64,000 bases of DNA from Ignavibacteria bacterium UBA2360 (GCA_002344125.1 DDTQ01000012.1:1-64000), one strand, 5' to 3'. Positions 43,928-53,937 are shown, counted from the first letter of the stretch. Numbers and translations are program-made. Notes: generated by a model from the letters alone, not told the origin.

Positions 43928-45330
43928 TGTTTTCTTTCAGATTTAAGAATTTTATAATCTTTCACACCATCGACCGGTATTTCAATGTATTCACCCCTGG
44001 ATATCAAATCATGAATTAATACTTCCTGCGGCCAGGGCGGATTGTGAGATATAATATAGTCCGGTTTATAAACATCATACCATTTGGTAAATTGCCCTGA
44101 AGAAATGAAATCTGCATTTAGAGGATTTGTTAATCCCAGTATATCCACAATGTATCGTTTTGAGTACCAGCCAATATGCCCGATCTCAACAGCGGCAATT
44201 ACAGTCCCATCTTCGGTATTGTGCAGGAACCACTCTCCGATCTTTTTGTACTGTGTGTGTGGTTTTTCATTCGCCAGAAGACGTGCAATTTCAAGTTGCG
44301 TTAAAACAGGATATATAAAGAGAATGCATAAAAAAGATATTCTCAGAGTTTTGTTTGATATTTTCCGTGATGTCATTGATATTACCTCAGTTATCCCTAA
44401 ACCGCACAATACAAACAGGGTTAAAAAATGAATCGAATAATACCAATGATAGCTTGGAATATTTAGTGATAAATAGAATATATTCAGCAAAATTAGAAAA
44501 ATCAATAGTATTACCACAACAATGTTCCTGTAATGACTGACTAAACCATAAATAGCAGCAGAAAAAATAAACAAAATGTAGAAAGCCTGATTATTAAACA
44601 TACCGAAGAGATAAGAGGACCCGAAAAGGTATGAATATTTGCCCCACAACCCGGATTGACCTTGTCCGATCTTTACGCTTAATGTATGTGGAAGGAACTC
44701 TCCGTAATAGTAATAATTAAACAAAAAATTGGCTGCAATGATTGATGCAAATATCAAAAGATACTTGTAATGAAAGAGAGCTTTGTTATTGCGATATAAC
44801 AAAAACAATAGGATCAAAACAAGAAAAAAACCTTCTCCGCGCGTTATTAAAAGAAAACCAAAACATATTGAAAGTGCATTTAATTTGAGTTTCAAATAAT
44901 AATAAATGCAAAGCAGGCACATAAGTATGAACAGATTTGTTTCCATACCAACAACAGTGTAAAAGTACTTTGAAGTTATGAAAATGACTGCAATTATAAA
45001 GCCGGCTGTTTTTAATTTAAAGGTATCGAATATTTTCAAAAGCACTAAAGAAGAAGTTATCATCAAAAAACAATTCAGGATTACCTGAGTAATTTCAACT
45101 TCTCCTGTAATAGTAGAAAGTAGTATAGATAAATAGATATATAGCGGGGAAGTAAGAGCATTAAATCTCTCGCCAATATTGTATACCAGCCCATTGCCGC
45201 TGATGAAATTTTCAATATACCTGTAGTAAATTAGCGCATCATCTACGTGCACATTCCTGTTAAGATATGCAAGAATGCCTCCAAGTAATGTAATCACACC
45301 ATATTGTATGTAGTTTTCTTTTATATTCAA
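43924..45330 (-). CDS. Polytopic membrane protein, likely GT-C glycosyltransferase
   Basis: The 468-residue protein has about 10-12 membrane helices and a soluble C-terminal domain of about 100 residues. After the first helix it has NRNVHVDDALIYYRYIENFISGNGLVYN, the acidic D-D loop typical of GT-C enzymes that use lipid-linked sugars. It may add a sugar on the periplasmic side or act in chain assembly, since no separate O-antigen polymerase is visible. The coding sequence is AT-rich, as is common for glycan loci. 4-nt overlaps on both sides. Confidence 0.75.
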   Translation of the reverse strand: MNIKENYIQYGVITLLGGILAYLNRNVHVDDALIYYRYIENFISGNGLVYNIGERFNALTSPLYIYLSILLSTITGEVEITQVILNCFLMITSSLVLLKIFDTFKLKTAGFIIAVIFITSKYFYTVVGMETNLFILMCLLCIYYYLKLKLNALSICFGFLLITRGEGFFLVLILLFLLYRNNKALFHYKYLLIFASIIAANFLFNYYYYGEFLPHTLSVKIGQGQSGLWGKYSYLFGSSYLFGMFNNQAFYILFIFSAAIYGLVSHYRNIVVVILLIFLILLNIFYLSLNIPSYHWYYSIHFLTLFVLCGLGITEVISMTSRKISNKTLRISFLCILFIYPVLTQLEIARLLANEKPHTQYKKIGEWFLHNTEDGTVIAAVEIGHIGWYSKRYIVDILGLTNPLNADFISSGQFTKWYDVYKPDYIISHNPPWPQEVLIHDLISRGEYIEIPVDGVKDYKILKSERKH

Positions 45331-46268
45331 CCCTTAAGCAATTTTAAAAGGTATTTATGTTTGTTAATTCTGTATTGATCATCAATGCCGAACACTTTTT
45401 TAACATACTCTATGGATAATACGAAATAAGAATTTATATAAACCAAAAATTTCAGTAAAAATGCTTTGGATCCGCTATAATGCTTTTTAAAAAAATAGAT
45501 CATGCTTACAATGTACCTTCCATGCATCCACCAGTTATCCTTGGTCTTAAAGCTTGAGCCTCCCAAATGGGTAACTTTTAATCTTGTATCTACAGCAAGC
45601 TTACCTTCTTTTGCGACCAGATAACTCAAATCGACATCTTCGAAAAAGAGAATAAAATTCTCATCCATTAAACCAATTTTATCAAGAATAGTCCTTCTGG
45701 TTAAGAAGAAGGCGCAGGGAATCTGTTCAGTATAAAAAATCTTCTTTTGATCAATTTCAATATCCTGATTCTCCAGATAAATATTCATTCTTTTGGCTGA
45801 TTTGTTAAACAAAGGGGCAAGAACTGAATGATAATAGATGAATTGTTTAAGAGAAGGATATCTCTGAAAGTAGTTTCGTTGGAACTTACCGTCAATTCCT
45901 GTCAGTGCCGGAGAAATTGCTCCTATCATTTCATCCGTTTTCATCAATGAAACCAAACTCTCCAGTAGCGGTTCTGTAAAGATAATATCCGGATTCATGA
46001 TAAGAACAAATTCGCTGCCGGATTTCACTATACCCAGATTATTTGCCGCCGAAAAGCTAATGATTGAATCAGTGAATATGGAGCTGATGAAGTTATGCTT
46101 CTGCGTCAATTCAGAAATTATGAGCCGTGAATTGTCGTTTGAATAATTATCAATTATAATTATCTCCAGATTATCTTTATCTTCATATTGCAAAACAGAA
46201 TTGATACATTCTTTTAGGATTGTACCTGTATTATGATTCACAATTATTATTGCTGCAGTTCTGTTCAA
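45327..46268 (-). CDS. GT2-family glycosyltransferase
   Basis: The 313-residue protein has AAIIIVNHNTGTILKECINSVL (5-26), IDNYSNDNSRL (about 40-50), VLIMNPDII (about 88-96) and ENFILFFEDVDLSYLVAKEGK (about 199-219). It is a GT-A enzyme of the same subgroup as its neighbours. Sugar and acceptor unknown. It lies 40 bp after the flippase gene and overlaps the GT-C gene by 4 nt. Confidence 0.88.
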   Translation of the reverse strand: MNRTAAIIIVNHNTGTILKECINSVLQYEDKDNLEIIIIDNYSNDNSRLIISELTQKHNFISSIFTDSIISFSAANNLGIVKSGSEFVLIMNPDIIFTEPLLESLVSLMKTDEMIGAISPALTGIDGKFQRNYFQRYPSLKQFIYYHSVLAPLFNKSAKRMNIYLENQDIEIDQKKIFYTEQIPCAFFLTRRTILDKIGLMDENFILFFEDVDLSYLVAKEGKLAVDTRLKVTHLGGSSFKTKDNWWMHGRYIVSMIYFFKKHYSGSKAFLLKFLVYINSYFVLSIEYVKKVFGIDDQYRINKHKYLLKLLKG

Positions 46269-46308
46269 ATATAATCTTTGGTCCTTAAATGATATGATTA
46301 CAAAGAAG

Positions 46309-47871
46309 CTACTTTTTGATGCCGGGTGCCTTGAGAATGTTCAAAAGTTTTACAAGGTTATCTTTATCGCGATCTATAAGATAACCCGATTTCCACAAAA
46401 GCAGGATATAGATCACAAAGAAAAGTCCGGAGCTGATAAAAATCAGAAGCAGTCCGGTAAACCTGTTTTCAGCAAATCTAAAATAATTATCTGCAAGATA
46501 GTAAATACCAAACAAACCGGCACACAGTGCCGAAGAAATAGTTAAGGGTTTAAATAAACTCCGCAGCATAAACATTACCGGATTTTCCTTGAAGTATTTG
46601 GCGGATGTAAAATATATATAAAATGATGAAATTATCGTTGCAGCAGCAGTACCAATTGCCGCGCCAAGAATGCCATAGTATTTGATCAGAAGGAAACTAA
46701 GAACAAGATTGAGCGCCAGATTAATTAAGCCTTCGTACATTAAAAATTTGGGTTTACCGAGATTGGGTATTATTGAGTTTCCCGGGGCCGAAACAAGCAG
46801 GTTTACAAGCTGTCCTATTGCAAGGAATCTAAGCAGATACACAGTTATCTCATAGCCCGGACCCATCCAGGTATTAACTATCAAATCTGCAAAAATAAGG
46901 ATGTACAGGAAAATAGGAGCTGAAAATACCGTTAAATATTTTGTAGCTTCGAAAAACAGATCATTGAGTCTGTTCTCTTCTTTTTTTGCATTCAGTTCAG
47001 CAGCAACCGGGGCTACCTGCTGAAACAATTGAAGAGGGAAGAATTTTCCCAATCTGGTAACACGGTTTGCGAGATTGAAATAAGTAACATTTCCCAGGGT
47101 TGAAAAATAACCCAGAAGAAATTCATCATACTTTTCAGAAAGAAATGTTGAAAATCTGGGTACCTGCATTTGTAATCCGAATGTACCCATGACCTTGAAA
47201 GTGCCGGCGCTGAAAAATGCAGGTGAAATCTTGATTCCGGGTACTTCCCTGAATGCCAGAAATATATTGAAAAATACACTTATTAAGACCGCCCCAAGCT
47301 GCGAGTATAGAATACCCTTCAAGCCGTAACCGGAGACAAGGAGAAAATATGTGACGATAAAATTCAGGATATTGATCACCAGGCCTGCTATACTGTTAAG
47401 ATACATTTTCTGTACACTTATAAGTATAGAAACAAATATTGTGCTTGATGTGGCGATAAAAAATATCAGCAGACTAATGTACAGCGAAAACCTTGCCAGT
47501 TCAAAAAGGTCAGGTGGAATATTTATCAGTTTCAGGATGCTTTGTGAAAATACAAGTACAATTAAGCATATTAGAAGTGTAAAAGCGATATAAAAAAAGA
47601 GCCCGGTATTTATTGTTCTGTTCAACTCATCAGTTTTACCCTGGTTATAGTATTCTGAAATGAATTTGATAAATGAAGCTGAAAAGCTGAAATCAAGCAG
47701 CCCGAATGTACCAATAAAACCTAAAACTATAGCATATATTCCGAATTCTGTTTGACCTATGTACATTATTATAAGTGGAGTCAGGATGAAAGGGGATAAA
47801 AAGCCGAATGCCTGTGCGGCAAAATGGTAAAAAGTATTTTTTATTACTTTATCTCTTAATGATGATGACAT
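46309..47871 (-). CDS. Polysaccharide flippase (Wzx/MOP superfamily)
   Basis: The 520-residue protein has about 13-14 membrane helices. The N-terminal YHFAAQAFGFLSPFILTPLIIMYIGQTEFGIYAIVLGFIGTFGLLDFSFSASFIKF is characteristic of O-antigen flippases of the MOP superfamily. It should move undecaprenyl-linked glycan units across the inner membrane. Its presence marks a Wzx-dependent pathway; no wzy or wzz gene was recognised in the window. Confidence 0.88.
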   Translation of the reverse strand: MSSSLRDKVIKNTFYHFAAQAFGFLSPFILTPLIIMYIGQTEFGIYAIVLGFIGTFGLLDFSFSASFIKFISEYYNQGKTDELNRTINTGLFFYIAFTLLICLIVLVFSQSILKLINIPPDLFELARFSLYISLLIFFIATSSTIFVSILISVQKMYLNSIAGLVINILNFIVTYFLLVSGYGLKGILYSQLGAVLISVFFNIFLAFREVPGIKISPAFFSAGTFKVMGTFGLQMQVPRFSTFLSEKYDEFLLGYFSTLGNVTYFNLANRVTRLGKFFPLQLFQQVAPVAAELNAKKEENRLNDLFFEATKYLTVFSAPIFLYILIFADLIVNTWMGPGYEITVYLLRFLAIGQLVNLLVSAPGNSIIPNLGKPKFLMYEGLINLALNLVLSFLLIKYYGILGAAIGTAAATIISSFYIYFTSAKYFKENPVMFMLRSLFKPLTISSALCAGLFGIYYLADNYFRFAENRFTGLLLIFISSGLFFVIYILLLWKSGYLIDRDKDNLVKLLNILKAPGIKK

Positions 47872-47891
47872 TCGGTATATTAATTGGCTAT

Positions 47892-48713
47892 TTAAGCTTT
47901 AATTGATGTAACTATTAACAGCCTGATTGCTAAAATAGGGTATAAAAACTTAGCCTTAAAGCCAAAATGTCTTGAATAATACCTGTAAATATCGCTGTAC
48001 ATTATTTTTCTTAAGGGGTAATCAGCGTTTTTGGTTGAGTGGCTTCCGTAATGAATTATTGATACCGTGTGCAAAAAATATATTTTTTTGCCGGCTTGCC
48101 AAATCCGGCTGCATAGATCAACATCGTTGTACAAGATCCTGTAAGATTCATCAAACCAGCCGATACTTTCAATGAGATCTTTTCGTATCATTAAAAAAGT
48201 TGCCGCTGCCTGATCAACAGTGCAGGTTCTGCTGTAACTAAAATCTGTCATATCGTAATCCCTGTTCAGCTTATCAAATGAAAGGTAGGTGTAAAACGCA
48301 TTTTTCAGCCTTGGGAATTTTTTCAGGCTGCTCTGCAGCGAACCGTCCGGATTTATAAGTCTGCAGGCAACTGCGCCTGCATCTGAAGTATTTTCCAGAA
48401 AATTAACACACTCATTAAGTGTATCTGGCTGCATTAATGTATCACTGCCAAGCAGCAGCACATATTTTCCCCGGGCAGCCTTCATACCCTGGTTACAGGC
48501 TTTTGCGTATCCGGCATTTGTGTCGTTTTCTATCAGGGTGATCTTATCATTAAGCGCGCGGAGGAACTCTCTGCTGCCGTCAGTTGAAGCATTATCAATC
48601 ACAATGATCTCGTACTCAGGCTTGCCCCGCGGAGTAGTATCAAATATTGAACTCAAACATTCTTCAATAAGTCTCCGGGTATTCCAGTTGGCTATTACGA
48701 TTGAAAGTGTCAT
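47892..48713 (-). CDS. GT2-family glycosyltransferase
   Basis: The 273-residue protein has LSIVIANWNTRRLIEECLSSIF (3-24), IDNASTDGSREFL (about 39-51), LLLGSDTLM (about 87-95) and ESYRILYNDVDLCSRIWQAGKK. It is the first gene of the glycan run, starting 61 bp downstream of prsW with a terminator between them. No TTG-N20-TAnnTTTG promoter was found in that gap. Confidence 0.87.
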   Translation of the reverse strand: MTLSIVIANWNTRRLIEECLSSIFDTTPRGKPEYEIIVIDNASTDGSREFLRALNDKITLIENDTNAGYAKACNQGMKAARGKYVLLLGSDTLMQPDTLNECVNFLENTSDAGAVACRLINPDGSLQSSLKKFPRLKNAFYTYLSFDKLNRDYDMTDFSYSRTCTVDQAAATFLMIRKDLIESIGWFDESYRILYNDVDLCSRIWQAGKKIYFLHTVSIIHYGSHSTKNADYPLRKIMYSDIYRYYSRHFGFKAKFLYPILAIRLLIVTSIKA

Positions 48714-48718
48714 TTGCG

Positions 48719-48754
48719 GAAATAAAAAGCCAACCCTGGATCAGGGTTGGCTTT
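48719..48754 (-). terminator. Intrinsic terminator after prsW
   Basis: A 13-bp perfect stem (AAAGCCAACCCTG / CAGGGTTGGCTTT, arms 48726-48738 and 48742-48754) with a 3-nt loop and T tail on the minus strand. Confidence 0.92.
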
Positions 48755-48774
48755 CAACATTTTATTTAGAAAAA

Positions 48775-49776
48775 TCACTGAGTTTTTTGCTGCTGGTAAA
48801 ACACCATGGTATATATCCTGCTTCTCAAAGCGTCAACTTCTCTTTGATAAGCCGCCTGTTTATTCGCTTTGAGGCTTTTTGTCTGGTTCTTCCTTATAGC
48901 AAGTTTTATCGCGGTCTTAACATAATCTTTGTGGTTAATATGATTCGCAAGCCACCCCTTTTTTCCGCGCTTTGATGTAAACGGAAGGTGAGCCAGGTGC
49001 TCCCGGGGAATATAACCCGTAGTGTTCGCTTCATCGGTTAATTCACGTAATATTATTTTGCCTTCATTATGAACCGCAAACTGGAAGACTACGAAAATTA
49101 TTATCACAGACATTATCATAAACGCGAAGCCGATAAGCGCGGTTGAATTGAAACTTACGGTCAGGTTCCACATAAAATGCATGAACATCGCCAGCCCGAG
49201 ACCTAATGGGATTATGGTCATCTTTGCAAACATACCTTTGAACTTAGCATAACCAATGGCCGCGCCAAACACTGCCTGGCAGCAGCAATGCAGTACCGCT
49301 GAAAAGAGTGTCCTGATTATTATGAGCATAAACAGACCCACATAATCCTGCGGGAAGCTCATGAAATAAAGAAAATTTTCGGTCATGCCGAACCCAAGCC
49401 CAACCGCTCCGCCATATACAGCACCATCTACCGGTCCATCAAAATTTTTGCTTAATGCTATCATCAGCAGGAAGATGCCTTTGGTCATTTCTTCAACAAC
49501 GGGAGCAACTATAACAGCACCCGCGAGATTGTTGAACGTGCCCGCATCAGATTCATTGGCGAACTGGTAAATAAACTCAGAAACACCAAGACCCATAATA
49601 ATACTGCCAATTATGCCGAATATAATCGCACCGGTAGCACCCCATAAAAAATTCAAGCTGACAAGCCAGAACGGCTCACGCTCGTACCTATCCATCCACC
49701 AAATGATAACAAGGTAAATTATCATCGGTACCACAGAAAAGAAACCTGCCAGGAAAAGATGAATTATCGGATTCAT
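48775..49776 (-). CDS. PrsW-family intramembrane metalloprotease
   Basis: The 333-residue membrane protein has DRYEREPFW (about 29-37), the glutamate pair in APVVEEMTKG (about 90-99), FGMTENFLYF (about 128-137), and later His residues in helices (LHCCCQAVFG, MHFMWN), the layout of PrsW/CPBP-like proteases. PrsW starts regulated cleavage of anti-sigma factors in Bacillus. A sigma factor lies at 34799, but it is 13 kb away and no anti-sigma was seen. The C-terminal 80 residues are basic and soluble. Confidence 0.88.
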   Translation of the reverse strand: MNPIIHLFLAGFFSVVPMIIYLVIIWWMDRYEREPFWLVSLNFLWGATGAIIFGIIGSIIMGLGVSEFIYQFANESDAGTFNNLAGAVIVAPVVEEMTKGIFLLMIALSKNFDGPVDGAVYGGAVGLGFGMTENFLYFMSFPQDYVGLFMLIIIRTLFSAVLHCCCQAVFGAAIGYAKFKGMFAKMTIIPLGLGLAMFMHFMWNLTVSFNSTALIGFAFMIMSVIIIFVVFQFAVHNEGKIILRELTDEANTTGYIPREHLAHLPFTSKRGKKGWLANHINHKDYVKTAIKLAIRKNQTKSLKANKQAAYQREVDALRSRIYTMVFYQQQKTQ

Positions 49777-49803
49777 ATTTTAGTTTTTATTTTAATAACG
49801 GGT

Positions 49804-49834
49804 CAAATATAACCAAACAATTGTGAATTAACAA
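49804..49834 (-). promoter_or_regulatory. Bacteroidota-type promoter of prsW
   Basis: On the minus strand TTG (49832-49834), 20 nt, TATATTTG (49804-49811): full match to both boxes. Confidence 0.7.
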
Positions 49835-49848
49835 TTAACCCTGAAACT

Positions 49849-51180
49849 TTACTTTATAAGCGCCATTTTTTTCGAAATGGATACATCTTCTGAGCTTAGC
49901 TCATATATGTAAATTCCTGATGCGTAAGCGGACATATCCACCGATTCAATGTAATTACCTGTGTGATGATGCGAGTTCACAAGCTCTTTAATTAGCCTTC
50001 CATTCAGATCAAAGACTGCCAGTTTGATGTTGCCTGCCGAAGGTACAGAATATTTTATGGTTGTGACAGGATTAAACGGGTTAGGATAATTTTGTTCGAG
50101 AGCGTACCTTACCGGAACGTTCGTATTTTCAGGATCAATTCCGAACGGTTCTCCTTCAAACCGGATTATCTTGCCGTTTACGGCAAGCGCGTAAGCGCAA
50201 ATGGAATTTGCGGATGATCTGTAAATATCCATCTGTCTGAAATTAACTACCTCCCCGGTTTCCATGGATTCCCATGTTGAACCGTTATCTGAAGTCCTTT
50301 TCATAAAACCTGAGGCCATGAAATAAATTTCTGTTCCAGGGATCCATTTTACAATACCCGCATATGTTAAATTAGCGCCGTTATTAATAGTTTCCCAGTT
50401 AAGCCCGCCGTTTGTCGTTCTTGCGATGTTTGGGGCAACAGCGTCACTTAGCGCTATTGCGTTCAGCTTATCGTTCTGAAACGCAATTGAGGGCACTGAA
50501 GTGCCGGTTAAACCTAGTGTCTTAACTGACCATGTTACGCCGCCGTTTGTTGTCATGTATATTTTCGGGGGAGTTGTGATGAGCCCGAATCCGTAAAACA
50601 GGCTGTCAACAACAAAGAGAGAATTCTGGGTTATGTATGGCGCGGTTTGCGGCGCTTCTGTGAGCTGCCATGTTTTGCCTCTATCGCGTGTCTTAGCGAT
50701 CCAGAATGAGTCAGTGGTTGTTGCTGGATCGCTGGCAATAATGCCAAAATCAGGGTCTGTTTTACTGAACTTGATGCCGCTTATAAAGCCGTTATTGCCG
50801 CCGGTGGAAAGCATTACACTCCAGTTTAGCCCGCCATTGACGGTTTTATATACCCGTGCATTGCCGCCGCTGCCGCCGGGTGAGCCGCCATCACCGGCAA
50901 AAATTGTATCGCTGTTTAAAGCATAAATGCAGTACAGTTCGTTTGTAGTAATATTACCTGTAATATCTGTGAAGTTTAACCCTGAATTGGTTGTCATAAA
51001 GATCTTAGGCACATTGTTAGAGCCTCCCGCAATAACTACCGTGCTGCAGTTTGGCACTGATACCGAAGGATAACTCCCCAATTCCGATGGAGTTAATTGA
51101 GCTACTGTTGACCATTGCGCGAAAAGGTTAGAGTTTACTAATAAAACCGGTAATATCAGCCAAAGGGCGATTTTTATCAT
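49849..51180 (-). CDS. T9SS-secreted YCF48/BNR-like repeat protein A
   Basis: The 443-residue protein has a signal peptide ending NSNLFAQ (about residue 21) and repeats with TTNSGLNF, VYKTVNGGLNW, TRDRGKTW, MTTNGGVTW and TTNGGLNW turns, as in YCF48/Vps10-like propellers. The sorting domain is about 355-443 (YALEQNYPNPFNPVTTIKYSV to SKKMALIK). It is a close paralogue of the protein at 52465: both begin with a WS/WI opening, share the ITG-GELY-type second repeat, and contain GIDP(E/T)NT before the sorting domain. Confidence 0.87.
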   Translation of the reverse strand: MIKIALWLILPVLLVNSNLFAQWSTVAQLTPSELGSYPSVSVPNCSTVVIAGGSNNVPKIFMTTNSGLNFTDITGNITTNELYCIYALNSDTIFAGDGGSPGGSGGNARVYKTVNGGLNWSVMLSTGGNNGFISGIKFSKTDPDFGIIASDPATTTDSFWIAKTRDRGKTWQLTEAPQTAPYITQNSLFVVDSLFYGFGLITTPPKIYMTTNGGVTWSVKTLGLTGTSVPSIAFQNDKLNAIALSDAVAPNIARTTNGGLNWETINNGANLTYAGIVKWIPGTEIYFMASGFMKRTSDNGSTWESMETGEVVNFRQMDIYRSSANSICAYALAVNGKIIRFEGEPFGIDPENTNVPVRYALEQNYPNPFNPVTTIKYSVPSAGNIKLAVFDLNGRLIKELVNSHHHTGNYIESVDMSAYASGIYIYELSSEDVSISKKMALIK

Positions 51181-52464
51181 GATTTTTTTGGGAAAATTAA
51201 TTATTACTCCACTAATCTAACGATTATTAGAAATAATCTCAATTGAAAATGATAAACCCCGTTTTCCCGGTGTCGTACTGCTGCCAGCTGCAGGCAGGCG
51301 CGAAAGCGGGTAACAACTTATAATAGCTCCCCTCCCTTGACTGCAACTGCAGTCTTTTTAAGGTGAGGAAAGAAACGGTGAGAGCCGTTTCTGGGGTGGT
51401 ATCGCTCTGAATATGACTTAAATGTCACCCCTTCGGGTAATCTTCCCTCCCCCTACGAGGGGGAGCAGGAGGGGGTCACAATAGAAATGTTAATCTTACC
51501 ATTTGGTAAGTATTGAGGAAAAGCTGTGAACAGCAATGACAAACAAAACAAGGATTAACTCGTTTCATGGATTTAATTGCTATCCAAGATTTTCGTCTAG
51601 ATTCCCGCTTTCGCGGGAATGACATGCTGATAGAGATGTGACCCGCCGGAGTTTATCCCTCACTTGATGCGGGTTGGGAATGACGAGTATTATCATGTCA
51701 ATTCAGATCCTTTTTGCAGGTCTCGATAAAATCTTCCACCCTATGACTTTGACTCAGAACTATTTTAACCCCGGCTTTTAAGCCGGGGACACTGTGATTA
51801 TAAATGAAATGGGGCTTTAGCCCTGACTCAATTATGATAAATTGATGTTTTGAGTAATCTATGCCATCCCTTAGTGGATGTTACCCTCCCCCTACGAGGG
51901 GGAGCAGGAGGGGGTCACAAAAATTTTAAAAAACCCATTGGTATATAGGAGAAAATCCGAGTTGAATGCGCCAAAATTTTATGATCTTAATGTCACCCCT
52001 ACGGGGTTTTCAATATGTCATAATCCTCTTGCCGTAGGAAGGCACTAATATATAAAAGCTCCCCTCCCTAGACTGCAACTGCAGTTTTTTTAAGGAGGGG
52101 AAAGAAACGGCGAGAGCCGTTTCTGGGGTGGTATCGCTCTGAATATGACTTAAATGTCACCCCTTCGGGGTTATGATTTTGTTTTTTGGGTTCTACTACA
52201 ATAATTTCACCCCTTCGGGGTTTTTTAATTTGTAGAACCATTGTCTCCGGCAGGCAGGGGAATGACAAACAAAGCCCTGCACATACGTGCCGCCCTGACT
52301 GGCTTGACAGTTGGCACGTCTCAATACAGCTTGGCATATTCCGAATTAGTCACTTTTATAAAGGAAGATTGAAGTATTTATCTTTCAAATCAAAACAAAT
52401 CACATAAAAAAAGAGGCTCTCTTTTCAGAGAGCCTCTTTTAAATCTGTATGCTTTTTTACTTCG
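51181..52464. repeat. 1.28-kb repeat-rich intergenic island
   Basis: No gene was recognised. It contains two near-identical ~115-bp units (51325-51440 and 52057-52172), two identical 36-bp units starting CCCTCCCCCTACGAGGGGGA (51445-51480 and 51884-51919), an ~85-bp unit with AACCCCGGCTTTTAAGCCGGGG (51754-51838) that recurs at 57003-57090, a GATTCCCGCTTTCGCGGGAATGAC-type hairpin near 51600-51625, and several CACCCCTTCGGGG hairpins. It looks like an accumulation site for dispersed palindromic elements. Confidence 0.8.
52404..52439 (-). terminator. Intrinsic terminator after YCF48-like protein B
   Basis: A 12-bp stem (AAAGAGGCTCTC / GAGAGCCTCTTT) with a 6-nt loop and a long T run on the minus strand. 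Confidence 0.92.
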
Positions 52465-53793
52465 TTATTTTACAAGCATCATTTTCTTTGTATCTGTGAA
52501 TCCGTTAGCATTCAAAGTATAGAAGTAGATACCTGATGAAAGCGCGCTGAGATCAACGTTTTCAACGTAGTTACCTGCAACATGATCTTTGTTAACAACT
52601 GTCATAACTTCAACACCTAAGCTGTTATATACCTTTATTGATACATTACCGCTTACAGGAATTGAGTATTTAATTGTTGTTGAAGGATTGAACGGATTTG
52701 GATAGTTCTGCTCTAATGCGAATTTTGAAGGTGTGGTTGTGTTTGTAGGATCAATTCCAACCGGACTTGATAATTTTACAACACTTCCGTCACCTGCTAC
52801 AGCGTAGCCGTTGATAGTACCGCCGTTATTCTGAACCGAAATATCAAAGAAACCTGTGATTGAATTTGTTGTCATACCTGACCAGGTTAATCCGCTGTTT
52901 GTGGTAACAAGAATTGAATTTGTAACCATTGATGTGGTCATGTAACAAATGTCTGTTCCCGGAACCCATCTTAAAACGTTAAGTGTGCTTGTACCTGCGA
53001 TACCTGTCGGTACAGTTGTCCATGGACCGCCGGGTCCGTTGGTTGAACGCGAAACGTTTGGATATGAAGCGCTTGATACAATTAAACCGTTTAATTTATT
53101 GTTATGGAATGCAGCGCCTGAGGTAAATGTACCTGTTACGCTTGCTGCAGTACCTGTCCATGTTGAACCGCCGTTCATTGTGTAACCTATTCTTGGGGCA
53201 GTGCTCGCGCCGCAGCCGTAGAACTGGTTATCAATGCAGAATACAGCCGGTAATGAACCGATTGTGAAACCAACGCCGGTCTGGTTCTGTGCTGTCCAGT
53301 TCAAGCCGCCGTTTGTTGAAACAAAGATTACCGCAGTACCTGCAAACGCGTCAGACTGCGCGATCAGGAAGTTGGGATCTGTAGCAGCTTTAACTATACC
53401 GTTAAAGAATCCGCCTGCGCCGCCTGTTGTTAAAACTGTTGTCCAGGTTGTTCCGCCATCAGATGTTCTTTTAATGTTTGCTGAACCTGATGCAGGACCA
53501 TCACCAACTAAAAAAGTGTTAGCGTCAATAATGCAGCCTGCATAAAGCTCGCCGCCTGAAAGGTTACCTGATGCGTTCACAAATGTAGTTCCGCCATCGG
53601 TTGTTTTGAAAACTCTGGGTGCGCCTGTAACACCGCCAACAGCAATTGCTGTATTACCATCAAGGCAATAAACACCGGGGTTTGAGCCCAAGCCGGAAAT
53701 GCTACCAGAACCTGTGCAGTATATCCATTGTGAATAGGTATTAGCTGAGAAAATTAATGCTGCCGCCAATACAAAAAGTTTAAGAAATTTCAT
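52465..53793 (-). CDS. T9SS-secreted YCF48/BNR-like repeat protein B
   Basis: The 442-residue protein has a signal peptide ending FSANTYSQ (about residue 21) and Gly/Thr-rich repeats with FKTTDGGTTF, RTSDGGTTW, VSTNGGLNW, YTMNGGSTW and VTTNSGLTW turns. The sorting domain fills about 355-442 (FALEQNYPNPFNPSTTIKYSI to DTKKMMLVK). GGAGG precedes the ATG, and a full-match promoter lies 70 bp upstream, so it is probably well expressed. It is a tandem paralogue of protein A. Confidence 0.88.
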   Translation of the reverse strand: MKFLKLFVLAAALIFSANTYSQWIYCTGSGSISGLGSNPGVYCLDGNTAIAVGGVTGAPRVFKTTDGGTTFVNASGNLSGGELYAGCIIDANTFLVGDGPASGSANIKRTSDGGTTWTTVLTTGGAGGFFNGIVKAATDPNFLIAQSDAFAGTAVIFVSTNGGLNWTAQNQTGVGFTIGSLPAVFCIDNQFYGCGASTAPRIGYTMNGGSTWTGTAASVTGTFTSGAAFHNNKLNGLIVSSASYPNVSRSTNGPGGPWTTVPTGIAGTSTLNVLRWVPGTDICYMTTSMVTNSILVTTNSGLTWSGMTTNSITGFFDISVQNNGGTINGYAVAGDGSVVKLSSPVGIDPTNTTTPSKFALEQNYPNPFNPSTTIKYSIPVSGNVSIKVYNSLGVEVMTVVNKDHVAGNYVENVDLSALSSGIYFYTLNANGFTDTKKMMLVK

Positions 53794-53862
53794 TTAGTTA
53801 TTACCTCCAAAAATTCTCTCTCTCAGGAGAGGTTTATTAATTAATGATATGAATTATTGTTT

Positions 53863-53893
53863 CAAAAGTAATGAACTATTAATAAAGAATCAA
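53863..53893 (-). promoter_or_regulatory. Bacteroidota-type promoter of YCF48-like protein B
   Basis: On the minus strand TTG (53891-53893), 20 nt, TACTTTTG (53863-53870): full match to both boxes. Confidence 0.7.
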
Positions 53894-53906
53894 TATACTT
53901 ATCAAT

Positions 53907-53937
53907 AAAAAAACGGGCTATAATACCCGTTTTTTTT
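53907..53937. terminator. Terminator after the lipoprotein at 53956
   Basis: AAAAAACGGG pairs with CCCGTTTTTT around an 8-nt loop. It is symmetric enough to work on both strands; its service to the minus-strand lipoprotein is clear. Confidence 0.88.

Noticed and set aside
52068..52337. Minus-strand ORF of 89 residues in the repeat island
   Set aside because: It is made of translated dispersed repeats (CACCCCTTCGGGG type and the 115-bp unit) and has no domain or ribosome site.
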